64,000 nucleotides of DNA from Noviherbaspirillum malthae (lineage in GTDB: Bacteria; Pseudomonadota; Gammaproteobacteria; Burkholderiales; Burkholderiaceae_D), in NCBI RefSeq assembly GCF_015352985.1, contig NZ_JACYXF010000026.1, positions 1 to 64,000 of the forward strand. Direction: 5' to 3'. The position numbers and the translations under genes are program-made. This document shows, piece by piece, positions 26,358 to 38,853 of the stretch. The notes below the pieces were generated by a model. The model was given only the letters and a program-made list of their open reading frames with translations, did no database searches and had not been told where the DNA came from. Within the stretch, counting starts at the first letter, position 1. The number at the start of each line of letters is the position of its first letter.

Positions 26358-26394
26358 GAAAGCCCTTTTGTCTATTGCAAGCAAAAGGGCTTTC
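26358..26394 (+). terminator. Rho-independent terminator
   Basis: GAAAGCCCTTTTG and CAAAAGGGCTTTC form a perfect 13-bp stem with an 11-base loop, followed by TGTTTATTGTTGTT. A smaller hairpin (CACGCAAA/TTTGCGTG, 26313-26334) precedes it. It ends the short transcript carrying the 33-residue peptide. Confidence 0.85.
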
Positions 26395-26639
26395 TGTTTA
26401 TTGTTGTTCGCACAACTGTTATTTCTTCAGCAATCGACCTTGGCAAACTCAAGCTGACAAAGCAATTAAATTGATTTAAGGTAACAGGAAGGCGAGAAAA
26501 GCAATTCCAACAGGGTGCAAAAGGTGGACACAAGCCCGGGTAGGCATGTACAGGAGTCCGGTCCCGCAGCGGCATCGAAGATCCATCGTACTGTGGTTCT
26601 GTGAGCGAATCTCCATAACAATCTATCGGGAGACAGGGA

Positions 26640-28829
26640 ATGGATGTGCAGGGCGGAAAAATACTGGTCGTTGACGACCTTGCGGACAACCTGCGGCTGC
26701 TCCAGCAGATGCTCAAGGAAGGCGGCTATACCACCTACCCGGCCAATAGCGGCAGCATGGCGTTGCGCTTCCTCCAGACCACCTTGCCCGACGTGATCCT
26801 GATGGATGCGATGATGCCCGACATGGACGGCTATGAAGTCTGCCGGCGCCTGCGTACCGATCCGCGCACGCATGATATTCCGGTCATCTTCGTCAGCGCG
26901 GCAGACCATGTGATCGACAAGGTCAAGGCCTTCTCCTGCGGCGCCGTCGATTATGTGGTCAAGCCCTTCCAGCAGGAGGAGGTTCTGGCGCGCATCAAGA
27001 CGCATCTGTCGCTGCGCGACCTGCAGAAGCGGCTGGAGCAGCGGGTCGCCGAAAGAACATCGGAACTGTCTTCCATCAACGCAGCGCTGTCACGCGAAAT
27101 CGCCGAACGCATACGCACCGAAAAGGCGCTTACCAACACGCGCCAGGATTACAAATCCCTGGTCGATTCCATCAACGGCATTTTCTGGGAGCTCGAACTG
27201 CCGTCGTTCCGGCTGGCTTATGTCAGCCAGCAGGTCGAATCGATGCTCGGTTTTCCGCAGAATGTCTGGCTGCAGTCGGACAGCTTCTGGATCGATCGCC
27301 TGCATCCCGAGGACAGGGAAAGAGTGGTCGGCTATTTCAAGACCGACGCTGCCCGGGCGCTCAACTATGATCTCGAATACCGGATGGTCGATGCCGGCGG
27401 CCGTACAGTGTGGCTTAGGAATATCGTCAAGGTCATCGTGGAGAATGGCACGCCGGTGAAGATGCGCGGCGTGATGGTGGTCGATATCACGCAAAAGAAA
27501 ACAGCGGAAGAGCAACTGCATGTCATGGCGCATTACGACGCGCTGACAGGTCTGCCCAACCGGGCGCTTCTGCGCCAGCAGGCCGCGCAAGTCATCGAGC
27601 AGGCGCGGCGTGACGGGCGCAAGGTGGCACTGCTTGTCATCGACCTCGACTACTTCAAGAACATCAACGATTCTCTCGGCCACCAGACCGGCGACGCCCT
27701 GCTCAGGGAAGCCGGCATGCGGCTGCGGGCCGGCTTTGGTGCCACGGGCAAGGTTGCCCGGCTCGGCGGAGACGAATTCGTGCTGCTGATGCCCGAACTG
27801 GATAACGGCCAGAAGGCCGCCGCTGCGGCGGAGCTGGTGCTCGATCAGCTGAGAGTGCCTTATCTGATCGACGGCCATGAGCTGCATTCCGGCGGCAGCA
27901 TCGGCGTCAGCATGTATCCCGACGACGGCGGCGATGTCGATGCCCTGCTGCGCGCGGCAGATACGGCGATGTACAGCGCCAAGGAAAAGGGCAGGAATAC
28001 CTATCGCTTCTACACGGCTTCGCTCAAGATCGCCGCCGAAAAGAGGCTGATGCTCGAGGGCGGCCTGCGGCAGGCGCTGGCACGCAAGGAGTTTCTCCTG
28101 TACTACCAGCCCAAGATCGATCTCAAGACTGGCCGCATCTTTGCCGCGGAAGCCCTGTTGCGCTGGAAAAGGCCGGACGGCGCCATCGTCTCCTGCGGCG
28201 AGTTCGTCGACATCGCCGAGGAAAGCGGCCTGATCCTTCCTATCGGCGAATGGGCGCTGCGTGACGCGTGCCAGCAGCTCAAGCAATAGCATGACTCCGA
28301 ATTCCCCGAACTTCAGGTCTCGGTCAATCTGTCGGCGCGACAGTTCTATCAGGCCGGGTTCCAGCATATCGTCGCCGGCATCCTGCGCGAAACGGGCTTG
28401 CCGCCCGCGGCGCTGGAACTGGAAATCACGGAAAGCATGCTGATGCAGCCGGGAGAAGACAATCTGCAGACCCTGGCCCAGCTCAAGGCGATGGGCATAC
28501 AGCTGTCGGTCGATGATTTCGGCGTCGGCTATTCCAGCCTTGCCTACCTGCGGCGCTTCCCGGTCAGCGTGCTCAAGATCGACCGCTCGTTTGTCAATGG
28601 CATCGGCGACAACCGCAACGATGCGGAAATCGTTGCGGCGATCATCGCCATGGCACGCAGCCTGCGCCTGAAGGTAGTGGCCGAGGGCGTCGAGCATGCG
28701 CAGCAGGCCGCCTTCCTGAAGGATCTCGGCTGCGAGGCGGCCCAGGGTTTCTATTACAGCAAGCCGGTGCCGGCGGAGGACTTCGCCGCCATGCTGCGTC
28801 TGGAAAACGCAGACTGCCGCATCGAATGA
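26640..28829 (+). pseudogene. Response regulator-PAS-GGDEF-EAL protein interrupted by an in-frame TAG
   Basis: Without the stop this is one protein of about 729 residues. It has a receiver domain (ILVVDDLADN, phospho-Asp in LMDAMMPDMDG, about 55), a PAS domain (about 175-290), GGDEF (RLGGDEFVLLMP, about 374) and EAL (AEALLRW, about 503). TAG at 28287-28289 stops translation after DACQQLKQ. The same frame continues at once with the rest of the EAL domain (QVSVNLSARQF, LEITES, SVDDFGVGYSSLAYLRRF, VLKIDRSF), so most phosphodiesterase catalytic residues are lost. Tryptophan is common at this place, so TGG to TAG is likely. The 549-residue product could still be a cyclase. CGGGAGACAGGGA precedes ATG 26640. 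Confidence 0.85.
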
Positions 28830-28850
28830 TCGGGGCCGGCTGCTCAGAGA

Positions 28851-30074
28851 TCAGGCGGCTGCCGTGGGCGCATGATAGGTCTGTGAGAACAACGAGCGCA
28901 TCCAGGACCATGGATGGCCGACCGTCGTGTCGGAGCGGGCCTGCTTCCATTCCTCGTGTTTCCGCAGCCAGAGCGGCGGCGGCGAAAGCGCGTCGTTGAC
29001 CTCCTGGAAGCGGGCATCGAGCCGGGCGGCGATCCAGTACACGTTCACCGCCTTGTATCTGTCGAACGGGCCGCTGAAATCCTTTACGCCGGCCAATGCA
29101 CGCTTGCGGTCGAAGGGCACTGTGCTGCGCACGAATTCCTCATGGGTGCGCTCGCCGAGCGCATACGGTTTGAGCCAGTCGAGCGCAAGGGCAAGCCGGC
29201 CTTGCGTTTCCGGCGCGCCATACCAGTCCTGGCCGTGCGCCGCCGCCATCGACGCGGCCATCAGCATGGGTTCCAGTGTGTACACCACATAGTGCATTGC
29301 ATCGCGCTCTTCGAAATCCAGAGTACTGCCGTCAGGACGGATGTTGCGCAGCACATGGCGCATGAACACCGTCCTTGCCCTTGCAGCAAGCACAGGATCT
29401 CCGCTGGCAAATGCACCGGCGGTAGCTATCTTGATGCGATGGCTGTGCCAGTTGTTGCTTTCGGTATTGCGGTCGCCGGCCAGCACCTTGTCGGCGAGAT
29501 AGCCGGTAGCCAGCGCGGATGAAAATGCGCGCACGCGCTTGATCATCGCTTCAGGCAGAAGATCCTGGATAAGGTCGAAGCCGAACAGCAGGCTGGGCAG
29601 CTGGGTTTCATCAATGGGATTGAAGGAAGGCGAGTAGGACGCCATCCATGCGTTGAGATTGGCGACTGCGCGCTCCGCATGCGCCGCCTCTCCGGTCAGG
29701 CGATAGGCGAGCGCCTGCATGCGTATTTCGCGCCAGTCATCCTGCGCCCAGATGCTGACCGTGCGCAAGCCTTCGCCGGGGAGCAGGCCTGCGGTGCGCA
29801 CCAGCGGTATCGGCCGGGCTTCCCTGCCGAGCGTCAGGCGTGCCGCCTCTACGGTCAGCGCTGCGACATCGGCAGGCACCAGCTGGGCGAGCTGTCTGGC
29901 GCGTTCGGGAGAAGTCAGCGCAAAACTGTGTTCGGCATCGGCCGGTCTGCCGTTGGGCAGCATGGCGCAACCCAACGGCAGACCGGCCAGCGCCAGCAGC
30001 AGCGTGCGCCGCACCGGAAGCGAAGGAGCATGGCCGGTGCGGCTTTCCGGCATCAGGGGAAAATCAGAATTCAT
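28851..30074 (-). CDS. Alginate lyase-family polysaccharide lyase (lipoprotein-like)
   Basis: A protein of 407 residues. The N-terminus has a hydrophobic signal ending LPLGC, a lipobox. The catalytic (alpha/alpha) barrel shows NTESNNWHSHRIK with the conserved Asn-His pair of the alginate lyase family, and FEERDAMHYVVYTLEPML later. The family cleaves uronic-acid polymers by beta-elimination in the periplasm; the real substrate could be alginate or a related polymer. Its start overlaps the stop of the upstream porin by 11 bases, implying translational coupling and joint use: porin for oligomer entry, lyase for breakdown. Confidence 0.85.
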   Translation of the reverse strand: MNSDFPLMPESRTGHAPSLPVRRTLLLALAGLPLGCAMLPNGRPADAEHSFALTSPERARQLAQLVPADVAALTVEAARLTLGREARPIPLVRTAGLLPGEGLRTVSIWAQDDWREIRMQALAYRLTGEAAHAERAVANLNAWMASYSPSFNPIDETQLPSLLFGFDLIQDLLPEAMIKRVRAFSSALATGYLADKVLAGDRNTESNNWHSHRIKIATAGAFASGDPVLAARARTVFMRHVLRNIRPDGSTLDFEERDAMHYVVYTLEPMLMAASMAAAHGQDWYGAPETQGRLALALDWLKPYALGERTHEEFVRSTVPFDRKRALAGVKDFSGPFDRYKAVNVYWIAARLDARFQEVNDALSPPPLWLRKHEEWKQARSDTTVGHPWSWMRSLFSQTYHAPTAAA

Positions 30075-31170
30075 GTCGGATTCCAAAGCCGACACCGCGC
30101 ACGTCCGATCCCGGAACGCGCGCGGCTAGGGCAGAGACGATAGGATCGCCGTCAAACTCATAGCGTGCGGCGGCCTCGTTGTTGATGCGGCTGAAATACG
30201 CCTGCAGCATCGTGCGCTTGCTGAGGATGTACTGGTACAGCAGCGACAGCTGTCGCGCGCCAGTGACGGATCTGCTCGCGGACGAGCATTGTCCTTCGTT
30301 GGCCGCGCCGGCGCAGCGCACGTCGCCTGCTCCCGAATAATGGACGACGAAGTCGTGGATGCCGGCCGTGTGCTTGACCGATACTGACCAAGCCTTCCGG
30401 TAGATGCTGCCCGGACCCGTGCCGGCTCCCGCACCGAAGTCGCCGCGGGATTCCATTCTGTCCCAGGCGGCGCCGAATGTCGTCGTGCCTATCGTATAAC
30501 GCGCGGCCAGGCGATGTCCGAAATCCTCGGACTCGCCCTGCGCCAGGATGCGCTGGGCATTGCGTGACTCGTAGGCATAACCCGTGTAGAACGGCCCGTT
30601 GACGTAACTCAGGCCGGCGCCGTAGATGTAATTGTTCTGCCCTGCGGGGCGGTTCTCGCCGGGCGCCCAGATCAGCGCGCCGGCCAGTCCGTTCAGGTTC
30701 GGCGTGTCGTAGCGTATGCTGTTCTGCATGCGGCTGTTGAGACCGGTTGCCTGTCCGTTCAGGGTGGCCATGATGCCGATATTGTTGGCGATTGATGTGC
30801 TGCCCGGCACGAAGTTCATGCGGCTGCCCATGCCGCGCATCGGCGAGGTCATGAAGCCCGCCTTGACGCGGCCGAAATCACCCTGGAGGCCGACAAAGGT
30901 ATCGCGATTGCTGATCCGGCCCGAGCCGTTGTCGACATCGAATCCGCCTTCGATCTGGAACATGGCCTTGTAGCCTTCACCCAGGTCTTCCACCCCCTCG
31001 AAGCCGAGGAGCGAGCTGTTGGACACGAAACGCGCGGTCCTAGAAACAGTGGTCGATCTCACCGATTCGAGCACTGCAGAGGACAGGCCGTAAACTCTCA
31101 CGTCAGTCTGCGCATGGGCGCTGGCCATCGAAAGTGCGATAGCGGCGGCCATGCAGATTTTATGTCTCAT
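30064..31170 (-). CDS. Gram-negative general porin
   Basis: A protein of 368 residues. A signal peptide (CMAAAIALSMASAHA) is followed by TDVRVYGLSSAVLESV, the start of the trimeric 16-stranded betaproteobacterial porin family. Mid-sequence it has the family segment FVGLQGDFGRVKAGFMTSP, and it ends in Phe as needed for outer-membrane assembly (GFGIRHEF). GGAGGCGGAG precedes ATG 31170. It heads a two-gene operon with the alginate lyase-like gene, so it may be specific for acidic oligosaccharides (inference). Confidence 0.92.
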   Translation of the reverse strand: MRHKICMAAAIALSMASAHAQTDVRVYGLSSAVLESVRSTTVSRTARFVSNSSLLGFEGVEDLGEGYKAMFQIEGGFDVDNGSGRISNRDTFVGLQGDFGRVKAGFMTSPMRGMGSRMNFVPGSTSIANNIGIMATLNGQATGLNSRMQNSIRYDTPNLNGLAGALIWAPGENRPAGQNNYIYGAGLSYVNGPFYTGYAYESRNAQRILAQGESEDFGHRLAARYTIGTTTFGAAWDRMESRGDFGAGAGTGPGSIYRKAWSVSVKHTAGIHDFVVHYSGAGDVRCAGAANEGQCSSASRSVTGARQLSLLYQYILSKRTMLQAYFSRINNEAAARYEFDGDPIVSALAARVPGSDVRGVGFGIRHEF

Positions 31171-31536
31171 CACTCCGCCTCCCTGCGGTGAGTTGACGAC
31201 GATAACCGGGGTTTGTACTGCGGGCGAAATGACAAGCCGGTTGTTAAACCGCCAAGTGCCATGTCGCATCTTTATTTATTTGATAATTATTTTTCGTTCA
31301 TCATCAAATCATTGATTGGGCAGCGCTTGCCAACCCATCAGTGAAAACCGTAGCTGTTGCCCGCTTGTCTATTCCCTAATGCAATTTGTCTTGATAGCAT
31401 AGCCTCAATAAATAAAGAGTTAAAGTGCTGGCAGGAGACTTTTCTCTTCACGAACAACAATGATGCGCAGCGAGGAGAATATGCAAGCGACAGCGTGCGA
31501 TCCATCTGGCCCGGGACCCGGCACGCCCGGAAGCCT
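31171..31536. other. Divergent promoter region of the porin and sensor kinase genes
   Basis: AT-rich between about 31270 and 31420, as expected for promoters of the divergent genes. The frame of the sensor kinase is open through part of it, so the kinase could start as early as 31357. No operator was recognised. Confidence 0.5.
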
Positions 31537-34494
<2,958 letters not shown>

Positions 34495-34569
34495 TACGGG
34501 CACGCCGGCTCCTTCGGCCGCATTCTTGAAGAAGGGGCCGGCGTGCGGCATCAGGTGCGCGACTGCCTT

Positions 34570-34923
34570 TCACGCATCGACGATCTTCTGGAAGCCGCCG
34601 TAGATCATGCGCTTGCCGTCGAAGGGCATGGATTCCGCTCCGGCCTGGAGCCGGGGATCCTCCATCACTTTCTTCATGCCGGCGTCGCGCACTTCCCTGG
34701 ACGGCCAGGTGATCCATGCGAAGACGACGGTTTCATCCGGCTTGCGCTTTACCGCCATCGGAAAGGATGTGACTTCTCCTTCCGGCACGTCGTCTCCCCA
34801 GCATTCCACCAGCGTCAATGCACCATGCTCCTTGAACACCACTGCGGCATTCTCGGCATGGGTCTTGTAGATTTCACGGTTTGCGGTCGGCACGGCAAGC
34901 ACGAAGCCATCGACGTAATTCAT
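34570..34923 (-). CDS. DUF1428 family protein
   Basis: A protein of 117 residues, typical of the DUF1428 (YbaA-like) family: it begins MNYVDGFVLAVP, has VECWGDDVPEGEVTSFPMAV in the middle and ends MIYGGFQ. The fold is a small ferredoxin-like dimer; the function is unknown. AAAGGAG precedes ATG 34923. It is followed by nothing on the same strand and is preceded by the VOC-family gene 80 bases upstream, so the two may share a transcript. Confidence 0.9.
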   Translation of the reverse strand: MNYVDGFVLAVPTANREIYKTHAENAAVVFKEHGALTLVECWGDDVPEGEVTSFPMAVKRKPDETVVFAWITWPSREVRDAGMKKVMEDPRLQAGAESMPFDGKRMIYGGFQKIVDA

Positions 34924-35003
34924 GGGCCTTCTCCTTTTGTGCTGCAAAACAATGTTGGAAACATCATGGGGAGCCGGCCTGGCGAGACGGTTCGCCAGGC
35001 AGA

Positions 35004-35450
35004 TCAGGCGGTGGTCACCACCATCCAGTTCATGCCGAACTTGTCCGTCACCATGCCGAAGCATGGTGAGAAAAAGGTCTGTCCCAAAGGCATTTGCACC
35101 TGTCCGTCTTGCGCCAGAACGGAAAACACTCGCTCTGCTTCGCTGGCTCGCGGCACGGAGATCGAGAGCGAAAAACCGCGGAAGTCGGTGGCGCCGCTGC
35201 AGCGCCCATCGGAAGCCATGACGATGGTGTCACCGATGCGAAAGCTGGCATGCATGATCTTGTCGGCGGCATCCGGCGGGCTCATGCATGCCGACGAGTT
35301 CTCTCGACTCTGCTGAGCTTGCTGGCCTTGCAGATCGGGATTGTCCTTGAAGCGCATGAGCATATCGACCTGCGCGCCCAATGCGTTGCGGTAGTATTCG
35401 ATCGCCTCTTCGCATCGGCCATCGAAGAACAGATAAGGCTGGACTTGCAT
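35004..35450 (-). CDS. VOC-family protein (PhnB/YjdN-like)
   Basis: A protein of 148 residues of the glyoxalase/bleomycin-resistance fold, PhnB-like group. It starts VQPYLFFDGRCEEAIEYYRNALGA with the usual layout, has KIMHASFRIGDTIVMASDG, and ends FGMVTDKFGMNWMV. Most members have no assigned reaction. It is transcribed in the same direction as the DUF1428 gene. The start region lies about 160 bases from a large inverted repeat and a decayed TetR gene, so the missing regulator may once have controlled this gene. Confidence 0.88.
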   Translation of the reverse strand: MQVQPYLFFDGRCEEAIEYYRNALGAQVDMLMRFKDNPDLQGQQAQQSRENSSACMSPPDAADKIMHASFRIGDTIVMASDGRCSGATDFRGFSLSISVPRASEAERVFSVLAQDGQVQMPLGQTFFSPCFGMVTDKFGMNWMVVTTA

Positions 35451-35610
35451 TGGCTATCCTTGAAAGTAAGAGTTGGCAGCGGTGGTCAAACGCCCGCGAC
35501 AGCGGCATCGATTGCACCGACTGCAATTGCAGGCCATGGACCGCATGCGCTATGGAGCATCATGGACTGCATGCCCCATGCTGCTCGACGCTGCACACCA
35601 GCTTTCAATG

Positions 35611-35661
35611 TTGTGTACAGTGTCCACTTATAGTAGAACGGTTTGTGGACGCTGTACACAA
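35611..35661. repeat. Large inverted repeat, probable TetR operator
   Basis: Arms at 35611-35627 (TTGTGTACAGTGTCCAC) and 35645-35661 (GTGGACGCTGTACACAA) match at 16 of 17 positions, with a 17-base centre that contains TATAGT. It lies about 20 bases before the TetR remnant, the usual place for an autoregulatory operator. Confidence 0.65.
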
Positions 35662-35682
35662 CATTTTCGATCTCACGAAATA

Positions 35683-35948
35683 AAGCCAACATCGCAAAGC
35701 GGGAGACATACCGGCACGGCGATCTTTATCAAACTCGGCTGCAAGCAGGCTTTGAACCGGTGTACGACGTGGCGCAGGCGGGGCCGGCTTACTGCCGCAG
35801 GAAAACGTTCGGGAGCGGAATTTCTCGCCTGGTCGGCCGTACATGGATTGCCGGTGCCTGTGTTGGACGGCCCGCTGCGCGGCCTTGAGGCGGAGCAGAA
35901 AAAAGCCATATCGCAGCGCTGCTGGATATGGTCGAAAATGGTTTGTAA
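35683..35948 (+). pseudogene. Decayed TetR/AcrR-family regulator gene
   Basis: Pieces of a TetR regulator are found in different frames. The N-terminus appears as AKRETYRHGDLYQTRLQAGF, the typical YRHGDL start. The C-terminus appears as EFLAWSAVHGLPVPVLDGPL plus RGLEAEQKK, followed after a 1-base frameshift by HIAALLDMVENGL and TAA at 35946. Only about 88 codons remain of roughly 190; most of the helix-turn-helix and ligand domain is deleted. The identification is by pattern memory of TetR termini and needs a search to confirm. Confidence 0.65.
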
Positions 35949-36032
35949 TGCAAGCGCGACAAGACAGCAGTGCGCATATGTCTCATGCCATCCGCTTCCT
36001 GCATTGACAGATGCCTGAAGCGGATGGCCCTG

Positions 36033-37055
36033 TTATTGCTGGGTACGCTGGCGGCGCATCTGCAGCAGCGCCGCCAGCGCCAGGCCTGCGCCCACCATGA
36101 CCGCACCCGTGGTGCGCGGGTGGGTAACCGCGCTGGTATAAACGCTGAATTCACGCGGCGGATTGCTGCCGGCGCCGGCGCGCTCCATGAGATCGGTACT
36201 GGAAGAATAAAGATTGTTGTCGTCGCGATCGCGCGGCGGCCGGTCGGTTTTCATCATGGGAATCATGAAGCGCTCCATGCCCTTGTCGAGCAGGCGCGGC
36301 ATGAGATGGGCGCCGGTACCGGACAAGCGTGCGCGGCTGCCGACATACACATCGCGCATGGGATGCTCGGCGGCATACAGCAAGGCATCGGCTGCAACGT
36401 CCGGCGCATATACCGGCGGCGGAAGCTGCGGCTCGACTTCCATATAGTTCTTTGCGTGGGCAACGAACATCGTATCCACCGAGGCCGGCTTGACCAGCGT
36501 GACCGATACCGGCGCGCCTTCTTCTTCGAGTTCCGTGCGCAGCGAGTCGGTAAAGCCCTTCACCGCATGCTTGGATGCGGAATAGATTCCCAGCAGCGGC
36601 ACTGCGCGGTCGGAGGTTTCGCTGCCCATGTTGATCAGTGCGCCGCCGTGCTTCTTCAGATGCCTTGCCGCAATCATGGAGCCATGCACGACTCCCCAGA
36701 AGTTGACATCGAACAGCCTGCGCATGTCCTCGGCCGGCACCGCCTCGCTCTTGCCGAAGATGCCGACGCCGGCAATATTGAGCCAGCTGTCGAATCCGCC
36801 GAAGCGTTCGATGGCGGCGTCGGCGACGCGCTGCACATCGGCTTCGTTCGCCACGTCGGCTGCGACATGCATGGTCTCCGCGCCCAGCATGTTCAAGTCA
36901 TCGCAGATGAGGCGCAGCGCGCTTTCGTTGCGCGCCACAAGAACCAGCCTGGCGCGGCGGCGTGCGGCCATGCGCGCCGTCGCCAGGCCGATGCCGCTGG
37001 TCGCTCCCGTGATCACCATGACCTGATCCGCCAACGCCTTCAATTGGATACGCAT
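36033..37055 (-). CDS. Short-chain dehydrogenase/reductase with C-terminal membrane segment
   Basis: A protein of 340 residues. It has the NAD(P) motif ITGATSGIGLATA (about 14-26), the catalytic Ser in NMGSETSD and YSASK (Tyr and Lys). After the 250-residue SDR core there is an extension ending in a hydrophobic helix (TTGAVMVGAGLALAALLQM) and basic residues, probably a membrane anchor. The substrate is unknown. GGGAGAG precedes ATG 37055, which removes about 56 residues of upstream open frame. Confidence 0.9.
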   Translation of the reverse strand: MRIQLKALADQVMVITGATSGIGLATARMAARRRARLVLVARNESALRLICDDLNMLGAETMHVAADVANEADVQRVADAAIERFGGFDSWLNIAGVGIFGKSEAVPAEDMRRLFDVNFWGVVHGSMIAARHLKKHGGALINMGSETSDRAVPLLGIYSASKHAVKGFTDSLRTELEEEGAPVSVTLVKPASVDTMFVAHAKNYMEVEPQLPPPVYAPDVAADALLYAAEHPMRDVYVGSRARLSGTGAHLMPRLLDKGMERFMIPMMKTDRPPRDRDDNNLYSSSTDLMERAGAGSNPPREFSVYTSAVTHPRTTGAVMVGAGLALAALLQMRRQRTQQ

Positions 37056-37311
37056 GCCGCTCTCCCGAAAATGCATGGCCATCGCGAAAAGCATGCCAGT
37101 GGCAGTCCGCGCATGGTCCCCTGCGAACGTTTCGTCCAGATGATTCATTGCGCGCGCGGCGAGTGAATTTCTTACTCGCCGCATGCCGATTTCTACATGC
37201 TGCGGCAAGGTGCGTTCGCTCATGCAGTCGACGTCGTCGGCTTAACTTCCCTCAATTCGCCTCGCAAACATGCCCGCTACAGTGGTGCTATCCACATCGC
37301 CAAGTACCACC

Positions 37312-37524
37312 ATGAAAGCCGCTCACAATATCTTCGAGTACCTGACTGCTTTCGCAGTCGTTGTTCTCTTCAGCGCAGTCATCCTTTTCTTTCCCGAAAT
37401 GGGGCAAGGCCAGCTGCCTTCGGAGGTGAGCGGCATCGGCGATCCGGCTGCGACGGAACAGCCTGCCGCAACAGTGACACCGCAAACCAAAGCGGAAAAA
37501 ACGGACGACCAGGCCCATAGCTGA
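37312..37524 (+). CDS. Small single-span membrane protein
   Basis: A protein of 70 residues with one hydrophobic helix (LTAFAVVVLFSAVILFF, about 11-27) and an Ala/Thr/Gln-rich hydrophilic tail. No family recognised. The ribosome binding site before ATG 37312 is poor. High-GC codon use like the neighbours supports it modestly. Confidence 0.5.
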   Translation: MKAAHNIFEYLTAFAVVVLFSAVILFFPEMGQGQLPSEVSGIGDPAATEQPAATVTPQTKAEKTDDQAHS

Positions 37525-37585
37525 TTGAGCCGCCGGGGGAGCGAAGCGGAGTATGCGCACTGCAGCCTCCGTTGCCTTCACGCCC

Positions 37586-37762
37586 TCAGCGTTCGCGCCG
37601 ATCGTTCTTGCGGCGCTCCACCTGATCCCAGCCGATTTCCTTGCGGATTTCCTCCGGGCCATGCAGCGGCGTGCGCTCGTTGACGCGCCGCTCGGCGTGG
37701 CGCCGCTCCATGTATTCTCGGACCTTTTCCTTTGCGTCCTTGGGCTGGTTGATGGTTGGCAT
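37586..37762 (-). CDS. Small highly charged protein, unknown
   Basis: A protein of 58 residues, very rich in Arg, Glu and Lys (EYMERRHAERRVNER, VERRKNDRRER). It has no signal peptide or membrane segment. AAGG precedes ATG 37762. The codon pattern looks genuine. Function unknown; the charge pattern suggests a helical, perhaps nucleic-acid or ribosome associated protein, but this is a guess. Confidence 0.5.
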   Translation of the reverse strand: MPTINQPKDAKEKVREYMERRHAERRVNERTPLHGPEEIRKEIGWDQVERRKNDRRER

Positions 37763-37998
37763 GAGGGGCCTTGGGCATGCGCAATGCACGCAAACTCATT
37801 CCTACATTAGGAGGCTCCGCGCTCTGCTGCTTGAGCCGGCACAAGCGAACTGCATTGGTGCGTGTTTGAACGCAGGATTGATGACGAGTGCCTGTCCGGA
37901 CGGAACGTTCGCCCGATGGAAACGGTCTGACGAAAACCCTGCCATGCTGCAGTTAAGCGGCGTGCTTTGGTGGAAGTCTCTTGCTTCCGGAGGGGAAC

Positions 37999-38271
37999 AT
38001 GATCCGATATTCTTTGATTCTGCTGGCGACCGCCTTATCGGGATGCGTAGCCGTGCCTGCTTACGATGACGCCTATTATGGAACCTACGGTGCCTATGGC
38101 GCACCGGTGACGACATACGCAGTTCCGGTTGCTCCGGTCTATGCGGGTCCGCCGGTGTATGTCGGCCCTCCGGTCCGATTCAGCTTCGGCTTCAATTACT
38201 GGGGCGGGAGGGGCGGTTACGGCCATCGCGGTCATGGATGGGGCCATGGTGGGGGACGTTTCCGGCGTTAG
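37999..38271 (+). CDS. Small Tyr/Gly-rich lipoprotein
   Basis: A protein of 90 residues. The signal ends LLATALSGC, a lipobox, so it is a lipoprotein. The mature part is Tyr/Pro/Val-rich (YAGPPVYVGPPVRF) and ends with a Gly/His/Arg-rich tail (GYGHRGHGWGHGGGRFRR). Similar short lipoproteins are common in Burkholderiales and have no assigned role. GGAGGGG precedes ATG 37999, which fixes the start. Confidence 0.8.
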   Translation: MIRYSLILLATALSGCVAVPAYDDAYYGTYGAYGAPVTTYAVPVAPVYAGPPVYVGPPVRFSFGFNYWGGRGGYGHRGHGWGHGGGRFRR

Positions 38272-38292
38272 TCGATCGGTTGTGAACTTTCT

Positions 38293-38568
38293 TCAGCCGC
38301 TGCTGCTACCGTTACCGTTACCGCGCTTCAGTTGCCAGATCAGTGCATTGTTGGCCAGACTGCGCTCAATGAAGCCCTGCGCCTCCAACTGCACAAGTGC
38401 GGCAAGCACCGTATCGTGATCCACCATGCCGGAAGCAGGAATCCACTCCTTGGCAATCTCCGCCACCGTACCGCTCGCATCCGGCCAGCGATAAAGGTAG
38501 TAACGAATCGCTTCCGCGACAGCGACGACATGCTTGTCTTTCATAGGCTGCCCGTTTCCGTTTTGCAT
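38293..38568 (-). CDS. Small winged-helix-like protein, unknown
   Basis: A protein of about 91 residues. The middle (VAEAIRYYLYRWPDASGTVAEIAKEW, read in shorter pieces) and the LAALVQLEAQGFIER segment resemble a winged helix-turn-helix, so DNA binding is possible. It ends in a Gly/Asn/Ser tail. Starts at 38544, 38568 and 38583 are all in frame with weak ribosome binding sites. It converges on the lipoprotein gene. Confidence 0.5.
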   Translation of the reverse strand: MQNGNGQPMKDKHVVAVAEAIRYYLYRWPDASGTVAEIAKEWIPASGMVDHDTVLAALVQLEAQGFIERSLANNALIWQLKRGNGNGSSSG

Positions 38569-38853
38569 CATTCCAGTATGCATTAAAACCTTCGGAAAAG
38601 AAAAGGACAATGCGCTCAGGGGAGATGAATTCCTTTCAACAAAATCGGCGGAAAGCGGGATATGTCGGGAAGCGTACATTGCGTGACTGTTCTCTCAAGC
38701 AACAGTTATGCGATATGCAAGAAGTCCGGGCGTCAGCATTCACCTTGTTGCGTGTAGGACGATTCCGATGAAATCTTGCGCATGATCAAGTATGCGAAGC
38801 TGGATGCCTCCATACTGAGGTCTCCTTAGTTCACTTCCTCCGTTCGAGCATTT

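Noticed and set aside
35094..35633. Plus-strand frame opposite the VOC gene
   Set aside because: Antisense to a clear PhnB-like protein.
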